Position numbers and translations under genes: made by a program. The notes beneath the pieces are model-generated. The model did not search any database. It worked only from the letters and a program-made list of their open reading frames with translations, and was not told the origin of the DNA. A DNA stretch of 64,000 nt from Blastococcus saxobsidens DD2 (GTDB lineage Bacteria > Actinomycetota > Actinomycetes > Mycobacteriales > Geodermatophilaceae). The stretch spans positions 2,707,541 to 2,771,540 of the forward strand of contig NC_016943.1 of the NCBI RefSeq assembly GCF_000284015.1, read 5' to 3'. Positions 49,754 to 58,952 of this stretch are shown piece by piece. Within the stretch, counting starts at the first letter, position 1, and the number at the start of each line of letters is the position of its first letter.

Positions 49754-51385
49754 ATGGCAGTGCGGCTCGCAACGGTGCGGACCGCGACCGAGAAGCAGGT
49801 CGCGGCCCAGTCGGCGTCCCCCTGGTGGCGGACGGCGGTGGTCTACCAGGTCTACCTGCGCTCGTTCGCCGACAGCAACGGGGACGGGATCGGCGACCTC
49901 GCCGGGCTCCGCTCCCGGCTGCCGTACCTGTCGTGGCTGGGCGTGGACGCGGTGTGGATCAACCCGCACTACCCCTCGGGCGGTGCCGACGGCGGCTACG
50001 ACATCGTCGACTACCGGGCGGTCGACCCCGAGTACGGCGACGTCGCCGACCTCGAGGCACTGGTCGCCGACGCCCGGAACCTGGGGCTGCGGGTCGTGCT
50101 CGACGTCGTCCCCAACCACACCTCCGACCGGCACCCGTGGTTCCAGGCCGCGCTGGCCGACCCCGACTGCCCGGAGGCTTCGCGCTACCACTTCGCGCCA
50201 CCGTCGGAGAACCCGCCGAACAACTGGCAGTCCCTCTTCGGCGGGCCGGCCTGGTCGCGCACGCCCGACGGCCGCTGGTACCTGCACCTGTTCGCCCCCG
50301 AGCAGCCCGACCTCAACTGGCGCGACCCTGCCGTGGCCGCCGACTTCGAGCGCACCCTGCGGTTCTGGCTCGATCGGGGCGTCAGCGGTTTCCGCGTCGA
50401 CGTCGCCTACGGCCTGTTCAAGGACGCCGGCCTGCGCGACAACCCGGGCGCCTACTCCCCCACCCTGTTCGGGCACGGCCCCGAGCAGGCGATGACCTGG
50501 AACCAGCCCGAGGTCCACGACGTCTGGCGCCGCTGGCGGTCCGTCTGCGACGAGTACCCCGACACGATGCTCGTCGGCGAGGTCTGCCTGGCCGATCCGC
50601 GGGAGGTCGCCCTCTACTCGCGGCCGGACGAGATGCACCAGTCGTTCTGCTTCCGGCTGCTGAAGTCGCCGTGGTCGCTCGCGTCCTTCGCCGACGGCGT
50701 GCGCTCGGCGCTCGACGCGTTCGGCACGGTCGGCGCGCCGGTGTCCTGGGTCCTGGGCAACCACGACAAGGACCGGCAGGTGACCCGGTTCGGCGGCGGC
50801 GCGGTCGGCACCGCCCGCGCCCGGGCCGCGGCGCTGCTGGTCCTGTCGCTTCCGGGCTCGGCCTATCTGTACGCCGGCGACGAGCTGGGCCTGCCCCAGG
50901 CGGTCGTCCCCGACGAGGCGAAGCTCGACCCGATCTTCTTCCGCAGCGGCGGCGCCCGCTCCGGGCGCGACGGCTGCCGGGTGCCGATGCCGTGGAACGG
51001 CGACCCCGGCGTCGGTTTCTCACCGGCCGGGTCGGCCGAGCCCTGGCTGCCGATCCCCGAGGACTGGGACCGGTACGCGATCTCCGCGCAGTCCCGGGAC
51101 GGCGGCTCGATGCTGACCCTCTACCGCCGTGCGCTGGCCCTGCGGGAGGCCCACCCGGCGCTCGGCTCGGGCGACGCGACGGTGAGCACCCGCGGCGACG
51201 TCCTCACCGTCCGGTGCACCGGCCCGGACGGCGGCGTCATCCGCTGCGTGGTGAACATGGGCCCCGACACGGCGCTGGTCCGCTCCCGCGGCACGGTCCT
51301 GCTCGCCTCGAGCACGTCGGTGCGCCGGTCACCCGCCAGCGTGGCGCTGCCGCCGGACACCGCCGTGTGGCTCGCGGACGTGTGA
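49754..51385 (+). CDS. Glycoside hydrolase family 13 (alpha-glucosidase/oligo-1,6-glucosidase type)
   Basis: 543 aa. The (beta/alpha)8 catalytic domain includes VYQVYLRSFADSNGDGIG (Ca site), DVVPNHTSDRHPWF, nucleophile FRVDVAYGLFKD, acid/base VGEVCLADPRE and stabiliser VLGNHDKDR. A C-terminal beta domain follows. It cleaves alpha-glucosidic bonds of maltose- or isomaltose-like oligosaccharides in the cytosol (no signal peptide). ATG 49754. There is no transporter or regulator next to it. Confidence 0.93.
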   Translation: MAVRLATVRTATEKQVAAQSASPWWRTAVVYQVYLRSFADSNGDGIGDLAGLRSRLPYLSWLGVDAVWINPHYPSGGADGGYDIVDYRAVDPEYGDVADLEALVADARNLGLRVVLDVVPNHTSDRHPWFQAALADPDCPEASRYHFAPPSENPPNNWQSLFGGPAWSRTPDGRWYLHLFAPEQPDLNWRDPAVAADFERTLRFWLDRGVSGFRVDVAYGLFKDAGLRDNPGAYSPTLFGHGPEQAMTWNQPEVHDVWRRWRSVCDEYPDTMLVGEVCLADPREVALYSRPDEMHQSFCFRLLKSPWSLASFADGVRSALDAFGTVGAPVSWVLGNHDKDRQVTRFGGGAVGTARARAAALLVLSLPGSAYLYAGDELGLPQAVVPDEAKLDPIFFRSGGARSGRDGCRVPMPWNGDPGVGFSPAGSAEPWLPIPEDWDRYAISAQSRDGGSMLTLYRRALALREAHPALGSGDATVSTRGDVLTVRCTGPDGGVIRCVVNMGPDTALVRSRGTVLLASSTSVRRSPASVALPPDTAVWLADV

Positions 51386-51467
51386 ACAGCTGCGCCGTGT
51401 CACCCGTACGGTCGAGGTCAGGTGCTGGGCCGCTCAAGTTCCGGCGCTGGACGCCCGATGGGGTCTG

Positions 51468-53087
51468 GTGACCAGCGTGGCGGAGCGAACCGGTGGAGGT
51501 GGCTTCGCCGTGCCCGCACCGGTGGCCACGATCGCGATGCCCGTGGCGCTGTGGGTGGAGATCGCCGAGCTGGAGGACCGCTCCCGGTTCGATGACGACG
51601 GCCTGGAGCAGCGGGCCGAGCGGGTCCTGGCCGCGGTCCGCGAGGTCGGGCGGACCGAGCTGGAACGGCGCGCCCGGCTGATCCAGGCCGACCTGGTGCG
51701 GCGCCGCGGCAACGTCGCCGAGGCGGGCCGGGCGGCCGAGGAGATCCACCGCTGGGCCGCCGACCACGGCTCCCGCTGCCTCCTGGCGCGCAGCCACTTC
51801 GTCCTGACCGCAGTCTTCCAGGAGCTGGGCGACCTGTCCCTGGCTCTCGAACACGCCGTCCGCGCCGTCGAACTGCTCGACGAGGACGTCCGGCCGCAGG
51901 CGCGGATCGACCACCACGCCCGGCTGGCCGACTGCCTCGGGCTCAACGGCGACCTGGCCGCCCGCGACCGCTACGACCACGTGCTGCAGCTCGCCGAGGA
52001 GATCGGCGACGTCGACCGGCAGCTGCTGGTGCTCAACAACCGCGCCTACTGCGAGAGCCTCTCCGGCCGCTTCGAGGAAGCGCTGGTCTGGAGCACGAAG
52101 CTGCAGGACCTGGCGGCGCGGCACGGCGTCCCCCTCCGGGTCGGCCGGCTGGACACCGTCGGCCGGGCCCTTCTCGAGCTGGACCGGCTCGAGGACGCCG
52201 AGGCCGCCATGCTGCCCGGCCTGCACCCGGAGGTCCTGGACGCGTCCCTGGACGGCGACGCGGGCGCCGACTTCCTGCTGACCCTCGCCGAGATCCGCCG
52301 TCGCCGCGGGCACCTCCAGCAGGCCCAGGAGAGCCTCGACGAGTGCGTGCGCCGCTGCGAGCGGTACGGGCTGACGGCCATCCGCGTGCGCGCCCGCCGC
52401 GAGGAGGCCGAGCTCCATGCGGCCGACGGCCGCTTCCGGGCGGCGTACGAGCAGCACAAGCTGTACTGCGCCGAGCTCATGGACCTGCAGTCCACCGAGC
52501 GTGACGCGCGGGCCCGGGCGCTGCAGGCCATGTACGAGACCGCGGAGGCCCGACAGCAGAGCCGCCGGTACCGGGAGCTCTCGCTGCGCGACCCGCTGAC
52601 CGGGCTCTACAACCGCCGCTACGTCGACGAGGAGCTGCCGCGTCTCCTGACCGGCCGCCCGGGCACGATCGCCGTCGCACTGCTGGACCTCGACCACTTC
52701 AAGCGGATCAACGACACGTGCTCCCACGAGTCCGGTGACCAGGTGCTGCGCACCGTCGCCGATCTCCTGCAGCGGACCGGCGCGCTCGAAGACCCTGGTC
52801 GTGACCCGAGCTCGTTCGTGGCCCGGCTGGGCGGCGAGGAATTCCTGCTCGTGCTCGCCGGTGTCGACGCTGCCACGGCGGAGATCCACGCGGAGGACGT
52901 CCGCCGGGCGATCGCCGCGCACCCGTGGGCGGAGGTCACCGCCGGCCTGCCGGTGACGGTCAGCATCGGCCTCGCGAGCTCCGAGGGGCTCACCGACCCG
53001 TCCCCCGCGGACCTGCTCGGCCGCGCGGACGCGCGCCTCTACGCGGCCAAGCGCCAGGGGCGGAATCGCGTGGTCACCGCCGCCTGA
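51468..53087 (+). CDS. TPR-GGDEF diguanylate cyclase
   Basis: 539 aa, no membrane span. Residues about 30-350 are helical TPR-like repeats (LTAVFQELGDLSLALEHAV, LVLNNRAYCESLSGRFEEAL). The C-terminal GGDEF domain has RDPLTGLYNRRYVDEEL, DLDHFKRINDTCSHESGD and the active site LGGEEF, so cyclase activity is likely. A c-di-GMP signal would be controlled by a TPR partner. The I-site RxxD before GGEEF is not apparent (PSSFVARLGGEEF). Start GTG 51468, 82 bases after the glucosidase. Confidence 0.92.
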   Translation: MTSVAERTGGGGFAVPAPVATIAMPVALWVEIAELEDRSRFDDDGLEQRAERVLAAVREVGRTELERRARLIQADLVRRRGNVAEAGRAAEEIHRWAADHGSRCLLARSHFVLTAVFQELGDLSLALEHAVRAVELLDEDVRPQARIDHHARLADCLGLNGDLAARDRYDHVLQLAEEIGDVDRQLLVLNNRAYCESLSGRFEEALVWSTKLQDLAARHGVPLRVGRLDTVGRALLELDRLEDAEAAMLPGLHPEVLDASLDGDAGADFLLTLAEIRRRRGHLQQAQESLDECVRRCERYGLTAIRVRARREEAELHAADGRFRAAYEQHKLYCAELMDLQSTERDARARALQAMYETAEARQQSRRYRELSLRDPLTGLYNRRYVDEELPRLLTGRPGTIAVALLDLDHFKRINDTCSHESGDQVLRTVADLLQRTGALEDPGRDPSSFVARLGGEEFLLVLAGVDAATAEIHAEDVRRAIAAHPWAEVTAGLPVTVSIGLASSEGLTDPSPADLLGRADARLYAAKRQGRNRVVTAA

Positions 53088-53243
53088 GCAGGCGACGGTG
53101 CGGCTCGGCACTCGCGGAGCCGGATCGCCGGCGCCGCGCCGCCGTAGGCCAGGGAGCTGAGGCGGCGGTGCGGGCGCACCTGGCCGACCGCCTGGTCCGG
53201 GCCGATCCGCCGGGTGGCCGAGGAGGTGGCCGGACCGACGCCG

Positions 53244-54080
53244 TCAGGTCGGCTGGACGCCGAACACCAGGGCCAGCCGCTCGATCTTGCGGGCCCGGCC
53301 CAGTCGGGGCAGGTCGCTGCCGTCGCGGATCACCTGACCGCGGGCGTCGAAGTCGGCGAGGAAGTCCCGGGCCCAGGCCACGTCGGACGGCGTCGGGCTG
53401 ATGACCTCGTTGATGACCGGCAGCTGGTCCATGTCCAGGCACAGCTTGCCGGTCAGGCCGAGGGACACCGTGACGGCGGTCTGCTCGCGGAGCACCGGGT
53501 GGCTGCTGCTCACCGTCGGGCCGTCGATCGGGCCGGGCAGCCCGCCGATCCGGCTGGCCACGACCAGGCGGGACCGCGGGTAGGCCATGGCCAGCTCGTC
53601 GGCGCTGGTGCCGGTGTCGCGGCGGTAGTCACCGCTGCCGAACGCCAGCCGGAACGCGCCCCGTGCCCGGGCGATGTTCACCGCCTCCTCGATGCCGAGG
53701 GCCGACTCCACCAGCGCCAGCACCGGGCTGGACCCACCGAGCCGGTCGAAGGTCTCGGTCACGTGCCCGGCGGCCTCCGCCTTGGCGAGCATGACCCCGA
53801 GCAGGCCGGGCAGCCCGGCCAGGGCGGCGACGTCGTCGGCCCAGAAGGGCGTCGAGCGGTCGTTGATCCGCACCCAGGCGCTGCGGTCCTCGCGGGACAG
53901 CCACTCGACGACGCCGTTCCGGGCCTCGCCCTTGTGCGCCGGGTCGACGGCGTCCTCGATGTCGAGCACGATCTGATCGGCGCGGGAGTCGTGGGCGACG
54001 TCGAACAGCGCTGTGCGGGCGCCGTTGACCAGCAGCCAGGAGCGCGCGTCGTTCGGTCCGACCTTCCGGTTCTTCACCAC
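53244..54080 (-). CDS. HpcH/HpaI aldolase / CoA-ester lyase family (CitE-like)
   Basis: 278 aa. Motifs of the CitE/malyl-CoA lyase fold: SWLLVNGARTALFD, QIVLDIEDAVDPAHKGEARN, WVRINDRST, LALVESALGIEEAVNIA with the metal Glu, and FGSGDYRRDTG with the Asp. It cleaves or forms C-C bonds in 3-hydroxyacyl-CoA or related acids. GTG 54080 (VVKNRKVGPND) is chosen for the GAGG 8 bases upstream; GTG 54077 is equally in frame. Single gene, convergent with the cyclase. Confidence 0.9.
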   Translation of the reverse strand: MVKNRKVGPNDARSWLLVNGARTALFDVAHDSRADQIVLDIEDAVDPAHKGEARNGVVEWLSREDRSAWVRINDRSTPFWADDVAALAGLPGLLGVMLAKAEAAGHVTETFDRLGGSSPVLALVESALGIEEAVNIARARGAFRLAFGSGDYRRDTGTSADELAMAYPRSRLVVASRIGGLPGPIDGPTVSSSHPVLREQTAVTVSLGLTGKLCLDMDQLPVINEVISPTPSDVAWARDFLADFDARGQVIRDGSDLPRLGRARKIERLALVFGVQPT

Positions 54081-54266
54081 GCCCCCATCCTCGCGCGGAT
54101 CGCGCCGGCCCACCGGTCGGGGGGTCCTCCGGCGCGCCGCGGCTCGGCACACCAGCTCGCCGCGCGCTCCGGACCCGCCGGGCGCACGGCCGGACGGAGC
54201 CCAGATCCTCGTCGGCTCCCGGCTGCCCATCGCTCCGTGACCGATCCACGGTGCCACGATGGCGGG

Positions 54267-55814
54267 ATGCTGCTCGCCGAGGTCGTGGCTGCGTCCACCG
54301 CGGTGGCGGCCGCCCGCGGGAGGAAGGCCAAGGCCGGTCTCATCGCCGGCGCGCTGCGCCTGGCGGACGGCGACGAGGTGCCGGCGGTGACCGCCTGGCT
54401 CTCGGGCGAACCCCTGCAGCGGCGGCTCGGGATCGGCTGGCGGTCGCTGGCCGCGCTGACCGGCGGCGCCGCGGCGGAGTCGACCCTGACGGTGGCCGAC
54501 GTCGATGCGGCGTTCGCCGAGCTCGCCACCACCTCGGGTCCGGGATCGGCCGCACGGCGGGAGGAGCTGCTGCGCGGCGTGCTGTCGAGGGCTACCAGCG
54601 AGGAGCAGCGGTTCCTGGTCCGGCTGATCACCGGGGAACTCCGGCAGGGCGCCCTGGAAGGCGTCGTGCTGGAGGCGGTGGCCACGGCATCCGGCGTCCC
54701 CGCCGCCGATGTCCGGCGGGCGTTCATGCTGTCCGGCAGCCTCCCGGACACGGCGACGGCGGCCCTCCGCGGCGGGGCCGAGGCCCTGTCGGCGATCAGC
54801 CTGCAGGTCGGCCGGCCGGTGCGGCCCATGCTGGCCGGCCCGGGGTCCTCGCTCGACGCGGCGCTCGCCGATCTCGGCCCGGACGTGACCGTGGAGTTCA
54901 AGCTCGACGGCGCCCGCGTCCAGGTGCACCGCGACGGGAACCAGGTGCGCGTCTGGACCCGCACGCTGCGCGAGGTGACCGATGGGGTGCCGGAGCTGGT
55001 CGAGCGGGTGCGGGCGCTGCCGTGCCGCACCGCCGTCCTCGACGGCGAGACGCTCGCCCTGGACGATGACGGCCGGCCCCGCGCCTTCCAGGACACGATG
55101 AGCCGGTTCGGCAGCGCCGGGGCGGGTGGCGAGATGCCCGACGCCGGCGTGCTGCTCAGCCCGTTCTTCTTCGACCTGCTGCACCTCGACGGCCGTGACC
55201 TGCTGGACGAGCCGCTCGACATCCGCCTCGACGCACTGGCCGGGCTGCTCGCCGACGACGCCTCCGCCCCGCTGCGCATGCCCGGCGTCCGCCGGCCGCG
55301 GCCCGGCCAGGCCGCCCAGGTGCTGGAGCACGCCCTCGACGCCGGGCACGAGGGCGTCGTCGTCAAGGACCTGGCCGCGCCCTACGCCGCCGGCCGCCGC
55401 GGCAAGGCCTGGCAGAAGGTCAAGCCGGTGCACACGCTCGACCTCGTCGTCCTCGGTGCGGAATGGGGCTACGGCCGGCGGACCGGCACGCTCTCGAACA
55501 TCCACCTCGGCGCCCGCGACCCCGACGGCGGCGAGCCGGTGATGGTCGGCAAGACGTTCAAGGGGATGACCGACGAGCTGCTGGCGTGGCAGACGCGCAC
55601 CTTCCCCGAGCACACCCGGGAGGAGACGCCCTGGGGCGTGCTCCTGGAGCCGGCGCTGGTCGTCGAGATCGCCGTGGACGGCGCCCAGCGCAGCCCCCGC
55701 TACCCCGGCGGCGTCGCCCTGCGGTTCGCCCGCGTGCTGCGCTACCGGCCCGACAAGACCCCGGCCGAGGCCGACACCCTCGAGGCGGTGCGGGCGCTGC
55801 TGGCCGGGGGCTGA
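54267..55814 (+). CDS. ATP-dependent DNA ligase (LigB family)
   Basis: 515 aa. The N-terminal DNA-binding domain (about 1-190) is followed by the nucleotidyltransferase core: adenylation motif EFKLDGARVQVHRDG with the lysine, FDLLHLDGRDLLDEPLD, GHEGVVVKDLAAPYAAG, and KAWQKVKPVHTLDLVVLGAE, then the OB-fold with EIAVDGAQRS. ATG 54267. It is a secondary, repair-type ligase additional to NAD-dependent LigA. It is convergent with the LLM gene with stops 5 bases apart. Confidence 0.95.
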   Translation: MLLAEVVAASTAVAAARGRKAKAGLIAGALRLADGDEVPAVTAWLSGEPLQRRLGIGWRSLAALTGGAAAESTLTVADVDAAFAELATTSGPGSAARREELLRGVLSRATSEEQRFLVRLITGELRQGALEGVVLEAVATASGVPAADVRRAFMLSGSLPDTATAALRGGAEALSAISLQVGRPVRPMLAGPGSSLDAALADLGPDVTVEFKLDGARVQVHRDGNQVRVWTRTLREVTDGVPELVERVRALPCRTAVLDGETLALDDDGRPRAFQDTMSRFGSAGAGGEMPDAGVLLSPFFFDLLHLDGRDLLDEPLDIRLDALAGLLADDASAPLRMPGVRRPRPGQAAQVLEHALDAGHEGVVVKDLAAPYAAGRRGKAWQKVKPVHTLDLVVLGAEWGYGRRTGTLSNIHLGARDPDGGEPVMVGKTFKGMTDELLAWQTRTFPEHTREETPWGVLLEPALVVEIAVDGAQRSPRYPGGVALRFARVLRYRPDKTPAEADTLEAVRALLAGG

Positions 55815-55818
55815 TCCC

Positions 55819-56847
55819 TCAGGAAGCGGCGACCCGCGGGGCGACCTCGGTGCCCAGCAGCTCGATCCCGCGCAGCAGGTCCTCGTGCGCCAGCCGCGGG
55901 TTGGTCATCTGGATCGACACCCGGTCGACGCCGCCGAGCTGCCCGGAGATCCGGACCAGCTTCTCGGCGACGGTGTCGGGGTCGCCCATGAAGAAGGCGC
56001 CGTCCGGGCCGCTGGTCACGTCGAACTGGGCGCGGGTGGGTGCGGCGAACCCGCGCTCACGGGAGACCTTCGTGAACAGCTCGTGCCAGCCGGGGAAGAT
56101 GGTGTCCGCGGCGGCCTGCGTGCTCTCGGCCACGAAGCCGAACACGTGCAGCCCCACCTGCAGCTTCTCCGGCGGGTGCCCGGCGTGCGCCCCGGCCCGC
56201 CGGTACAGGTCGATCAGCGGGGCGAACTGCCGGGGCTCCCCGCCGATGATCGCCACCATGAGCGGCAGCCCGAGCAGCCCCGCCCGGGCGAAGGACTCCG
56301 GCGTTCCGCCCACGCCGACCCAGATCGGCAGCGGGTCCTGCAGCGGCCGCGGGTACACGCCCTGGCCGGTCAGCGCCGGCCGGTGCTCCCCCGACCAGGT
56401 GACGTGCTCGGACTCCCGGATCCGCAGCAGCAGGTCCAGCTTCTCGGCGAACAGCTCGTCGTAGTCGGCCAGGCCCAGCCCGAACAGCGGGAAGGCCTCG
56501 GTGAACGAGCCACGACCCACCACCAGGTCGATGCGCCCCTGGGAGATTAGGTCCAGGGTGGCGAACTGCTGGAAGACCCGCACCGGGTCCGCGGCGCTGA
56601 GCACCGTCACGGCACTGCCGAGGCGGATGCGCGAGGTGCGGGCGGCCGCGGCGGCGAGGATCACCGGCGGCGCGGAGTCGTAGTACTCGCTGCGGTGGTG
56701 CTCGCCGATGCCGAAGGAGTAGAGCCCCACGCGGTCGGCGAGCTCGATCTCCTCCAGCAGGTGCGCCATGCGCTCCTCGGGACCGATCACCCGCTCGGTA
56801 CGGGGATCGGTGACGGCGGAGACGAAGCTGTCGACGCCGAGGTGCAT
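55819..56847 (-). CDS. LLM-class flavin-dependent oxidoreductase
   Basis: 342 aa of the luciferase-like fold: LADRVGLYSFGIGEHHRSEY, TSRIRLGSAVTVLSAADPVR, GRIDLVVGRGS and PIWVGVGGTPESFARAG. It belongs to the group called putative FMN-dependent luciferase-like monooxygenases; it is not closely related to the 21.1-kb oxygenase. Whether it uses FMN or F420 is open. ATG 56847. No partner reductase adjacent. Confidence 0.9.
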   Translation of the reverse strand: MHLGVDSFVSAVTDPRTERVIGPEERMAHLLEEIELADRVGLYSFGIGEHHRSEYYDSAPPVILAAAAARTSRIRLGSAVTVLSAADPVRVFQQFATLDLISQGRIDLVVGRGSFTEAFPLFGLGLADYDELFAEKLDLLLRIRESEHVTWSGEHRPALTGQGVYPRPLQDPLPIWVGVGGTPESFARAGLLGLPLMVAIIGGEPRQFAPLIDLYRRAGAHAGHPPEKLQVGLHVFGFVAESTQAAADTIFPGWHELFTKVSRERGFAAPTRAQFDVTSGPDGAFFMGDPDTVAEKLVRISGQLGGVDRVSIQMTNPRLAHEDLLRGIELLGTEVAPRVAAS

Positions 56848-56968
56848 GGCCGTCCTCCGGACTGCTCGGGTGCGGGCCGGCCGGGCGGCCGGTCCCCGCG
56901 GCAGTCAACACCGCGGAGGCCAGGCCATTCCACGGCGCCGGCGCAGATCCCGGCGAGGTCCGCGCCGG

Positions 56969-57685
56969 TCAGCCCGCCGGCACGACCCGGTCGAGCCAGC
57001 GCAGCAGGTCGGCGACGACCTCGGCGCGGTTGGTCTCGTTGAAGACCTCGTGCCGGGCGCCCTCGTAGACCTTCAGCGTGACGTCGCTCAGCCCCGCGGC
57101 CTGGAGCCGCTGCACCAGGCCGTGCACGAGGGCCAGCTGCCCGGTGACCGGGTCCTCGTCCCCGACGGCCACGTACACCGGCAGGTCGGGACGGACCCCG
57201 CCGAGCCGCTCCCGGTCGGCCAGCTGCCGGGCCGACACGAACATCTGCTCGTTGTCGGCGGCAGACAGGCCGAACCCGCACCGCGGGTCGGCGACGTAGG
57301 CGTCGACCTGCCGGTGGGTCTCGTCGCGCGGATCGGGGACGACGTCGAGCCGGGCCAGCGCGATGTAGACGACGGGCGCGGTGAGCATCGGCAGCGTGAC
57401 GTGCACCAGGTCGTCGAACCGCACGAAGCGGTCGTAGAGGCCCCAGACCTCGCCGAACCCCTGCAGCGCCATGCCGACGGTCACCGAGAGGTCGTGGACG
57501 CGCGGCAGGTCCACCGCACGGGCGAGCAGCGTGACCCCGCCCATCACGGCCAGCACCGCGGCCGCCCCGGCGTCGCCGCTGAGCGCGTACCAGGCCGCGG
57601 CGCCGAGGACGACCAGCCGCAGCACGTCGATGCCGTCGCGGACGACCGGCGTCCAGTCGCCGAGGAGCAGCGTGCGCGTGTCCAC
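56969..57685 (-). CDS. Chimera: membrane protein N-terminus fused in frame to an alpha/beta-hydrolase C-terminus
   Basis: 238 aa in one open frame. Residues 1-125 look like a YjdF/DUF2238-type membrane protein: spans at about 21-38 and 40-58, then GFGEVWGLYDRFVRFDDLVH and LPMLTAPVVYIALARLDVVP. From about residue 128 the sequence switches to a monoacylglycerol-lipase-like hydrolase tail: QVDAYVADPRCGFGLSAADN, VYVAVGDEDPVTGQLALVHG (catalytic Asp) and VYEGARHEVFNETNR (catalytic His). The nucleophile serine part of the hydrolase and the last spans of the membrane protein are missing. An internal deletion joining two neighbouring genes is the simplest explanation; activity is unlikely. Confidence 0.75.
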   Translation of the reverse strand: MDTRTLLLGDWTPVVRDGIDVLRLVVLGAAAWYALSGDAGAAAVLAVMGGVTLLARAVDLPRVHDLSVTVGMALQGFGEVWGLYDRFVRFDDLVHVTLPMLTAPVVYIALARLDVVPDPRDETHRQVDAYVADPRCGFGLSAADNEQMFVSARQLADRERLGGVRPDLPVYVAVGDEDPVTGQLALVHGLVQRLQAAGLSDVTLKVYEGARHEVFNETNRAEVVADLLRWLDRVVPAG

Positions 57686-57897
57686 GCCGGGCGCCTACCC
57701 AGCCCCTGCGCCGCTCATCCGGGCTCCGGCGGCGGGCCGGGGCTCCGGGAGACCGGGGCGGTGTAGGTTCGCTCCAGGCGCGGGGCGACCCGCGTGCCGA
57801 TGATGCGTCAGACAGCGGCGTGCGTCGTCCGGAGGCCGTGCCGGCCTCCGCGACCGAGGCCACCCACCCCGGTATACCGAGACCGGAGGCGGCCGCT

Positions 57898-58620
57898 GTG
57901 GCCAGCACCGAGAACCCGCAGCGGTCGGCCGCAGCCGAGGCGCTGGAGCAGCTGGGCCGGCTCTCCCTGCGCGAGCACTCGATGAAGTCGGTCCTGCAGA
58001 CGGTCGCCGAATTGACCAGCGCTGTGATGCCGGGCAACACCGAAGCCTCGGTGAGCCTGCTACGCAACGACAAGCCCAGCACCCCGGTGTCCAGCGGCAG
58101 GCTCGCACTGGATCTGGACGAGAGCCAGTACAGCCGGGGCCACGGGCCCTGCCTGCATGCCGCCTCCACCGGCGAATGGGTCCAGGTCGACGACGCGCGG
58201 ACCGAGACCCGCTGGCGCGACTACATGGACAAGGCCGTCGAGCACGGCAGCCTCAGCTCGCTGTCCGTGCCGCTCCCGATCGCTGAGGGCATTTCCGGGG
58301 CGCTGAACATCTACGCCCGGGAGCCGCACGCCTTCTCCGCGGAGAGCCGCTCGGTCGCCGACCAGCTCACTCCCTACGCCGCAGTGGCCGCGGGGAACAT
58401 GTACGCCTACGAGAGCGCTCGATCGATGGCCGAGAACCTGCAGGTCGCGCTGGAGTCGCGCGCCGTCATCGACCAGGCCAAGGGCATCCTCATGGAGCGC
58501 TACAAGGTGACCCCCGACCAGGCCTTCCAGCTGCTGGCCCAGGCCTCCATGAGATCCAACACGAAGGTCCGCACCGTGGCCGACACTCTCGTCCGCACCG
58601 GCGAGTTCCTGCTCCCGTGA
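57898..58620 (+). CDS. GAF and ANTAR domain protein
   Basis: 240 aa. A GAF sensor at about 25-165 (YSRGHGPCLHAASTGEWVQV, PLPIAEGISGALNIYA) is followed by an ANTAR RNA-binding domain at about 180-235 (AVIDQAKGILMERYKVTPDQ, AFQLLAQASMRSNTKVRTVA). ANTAR proteins bind dual hairpins in leader RNAs and prevent termination. GTG 57898 with GGAGG 8 bases upstream. Single gene; the RNA targets are not visible here. Confidence 0.93.
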   Translation: MASTENPQRSAAAEALEQLGRLSLREHSMKSVLQTVAELTSAVMPGNTEASVSLLRNDKPSTPVSSGRLALDLDESQYSRGHGPCLHAASTGEWVQVDDARTETRWRDYMDKAVEHGSLSSLSVPLPIAEGISGALNIYAREPHAFSAESRSVADQLTPYAAVAAGNMYAYESARSMAENLQVALESRAVIDQAKGILMERYKVTPDQAFQLLAQASMRSNTKVRTVADTLVRTGEFLLP

Positions 58621-58717
58621 GCTGACGGAGTGCGGTCGCCGGCCGGCGACCGCGGCTGCGGCTCCGGGTGGCTGCTGACGATGTCGGAGTGGTCGGCGCA
58701 CGGACGCTCCCTTCCCC

Positions 58718-58879
58718 GTCGACACCGCCGTCCGGCATCGGGAGTGGGGGCACGGGGTGGTGCTGTCCGTCGAGCCCGACCGGCTCACCGTCCTGCTCGA
58801 CCAGGAGGGCTGCCAGACCCTCGCCACGGAGGCCGTGGCGGCCCAGGGCCTCCGCGAGCCCGTGGTCGACCCGGAGTGA
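58718..58879 (+). pseudogene. DUF3553-like small fragment without a good start
   Basis: The frame reads VDTAVRHREWGHGVVLSVEP, then DRLTVLLDQEGCQTLATEAV, ending GLREPVVDPE and TGA. It matches the small DUF3553/RecQ-tail module (V-x-H-x-x-W-G-x-G-x-V ... T-V-L-F-D-x-x-G-Y-K-T-L-A). No ATG or GTG precedes the conserved start; the nearest (58757) would remove half the core. A GTG around 58671 in another frame would need one frameshift near 58717. So either it is broken or it starts at an unusual codon. Confidence 0.45.
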
Positions 58880-58952
58880 CGCCGCTCGCTCTTCGGTGGT
58901 GTCTCGCAGTCGTCATGCGTGGCGGCGGAGGCGCCACGGGTATGCGCGCCCC

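Noticed and set aside
53244-55613. A 789-codon minus-strand frame extending the CoA-ester lyase
   Set aside because: The family starts at GTG 54080 with its own ribosome site; the rest is antisense to the DNA ligase.
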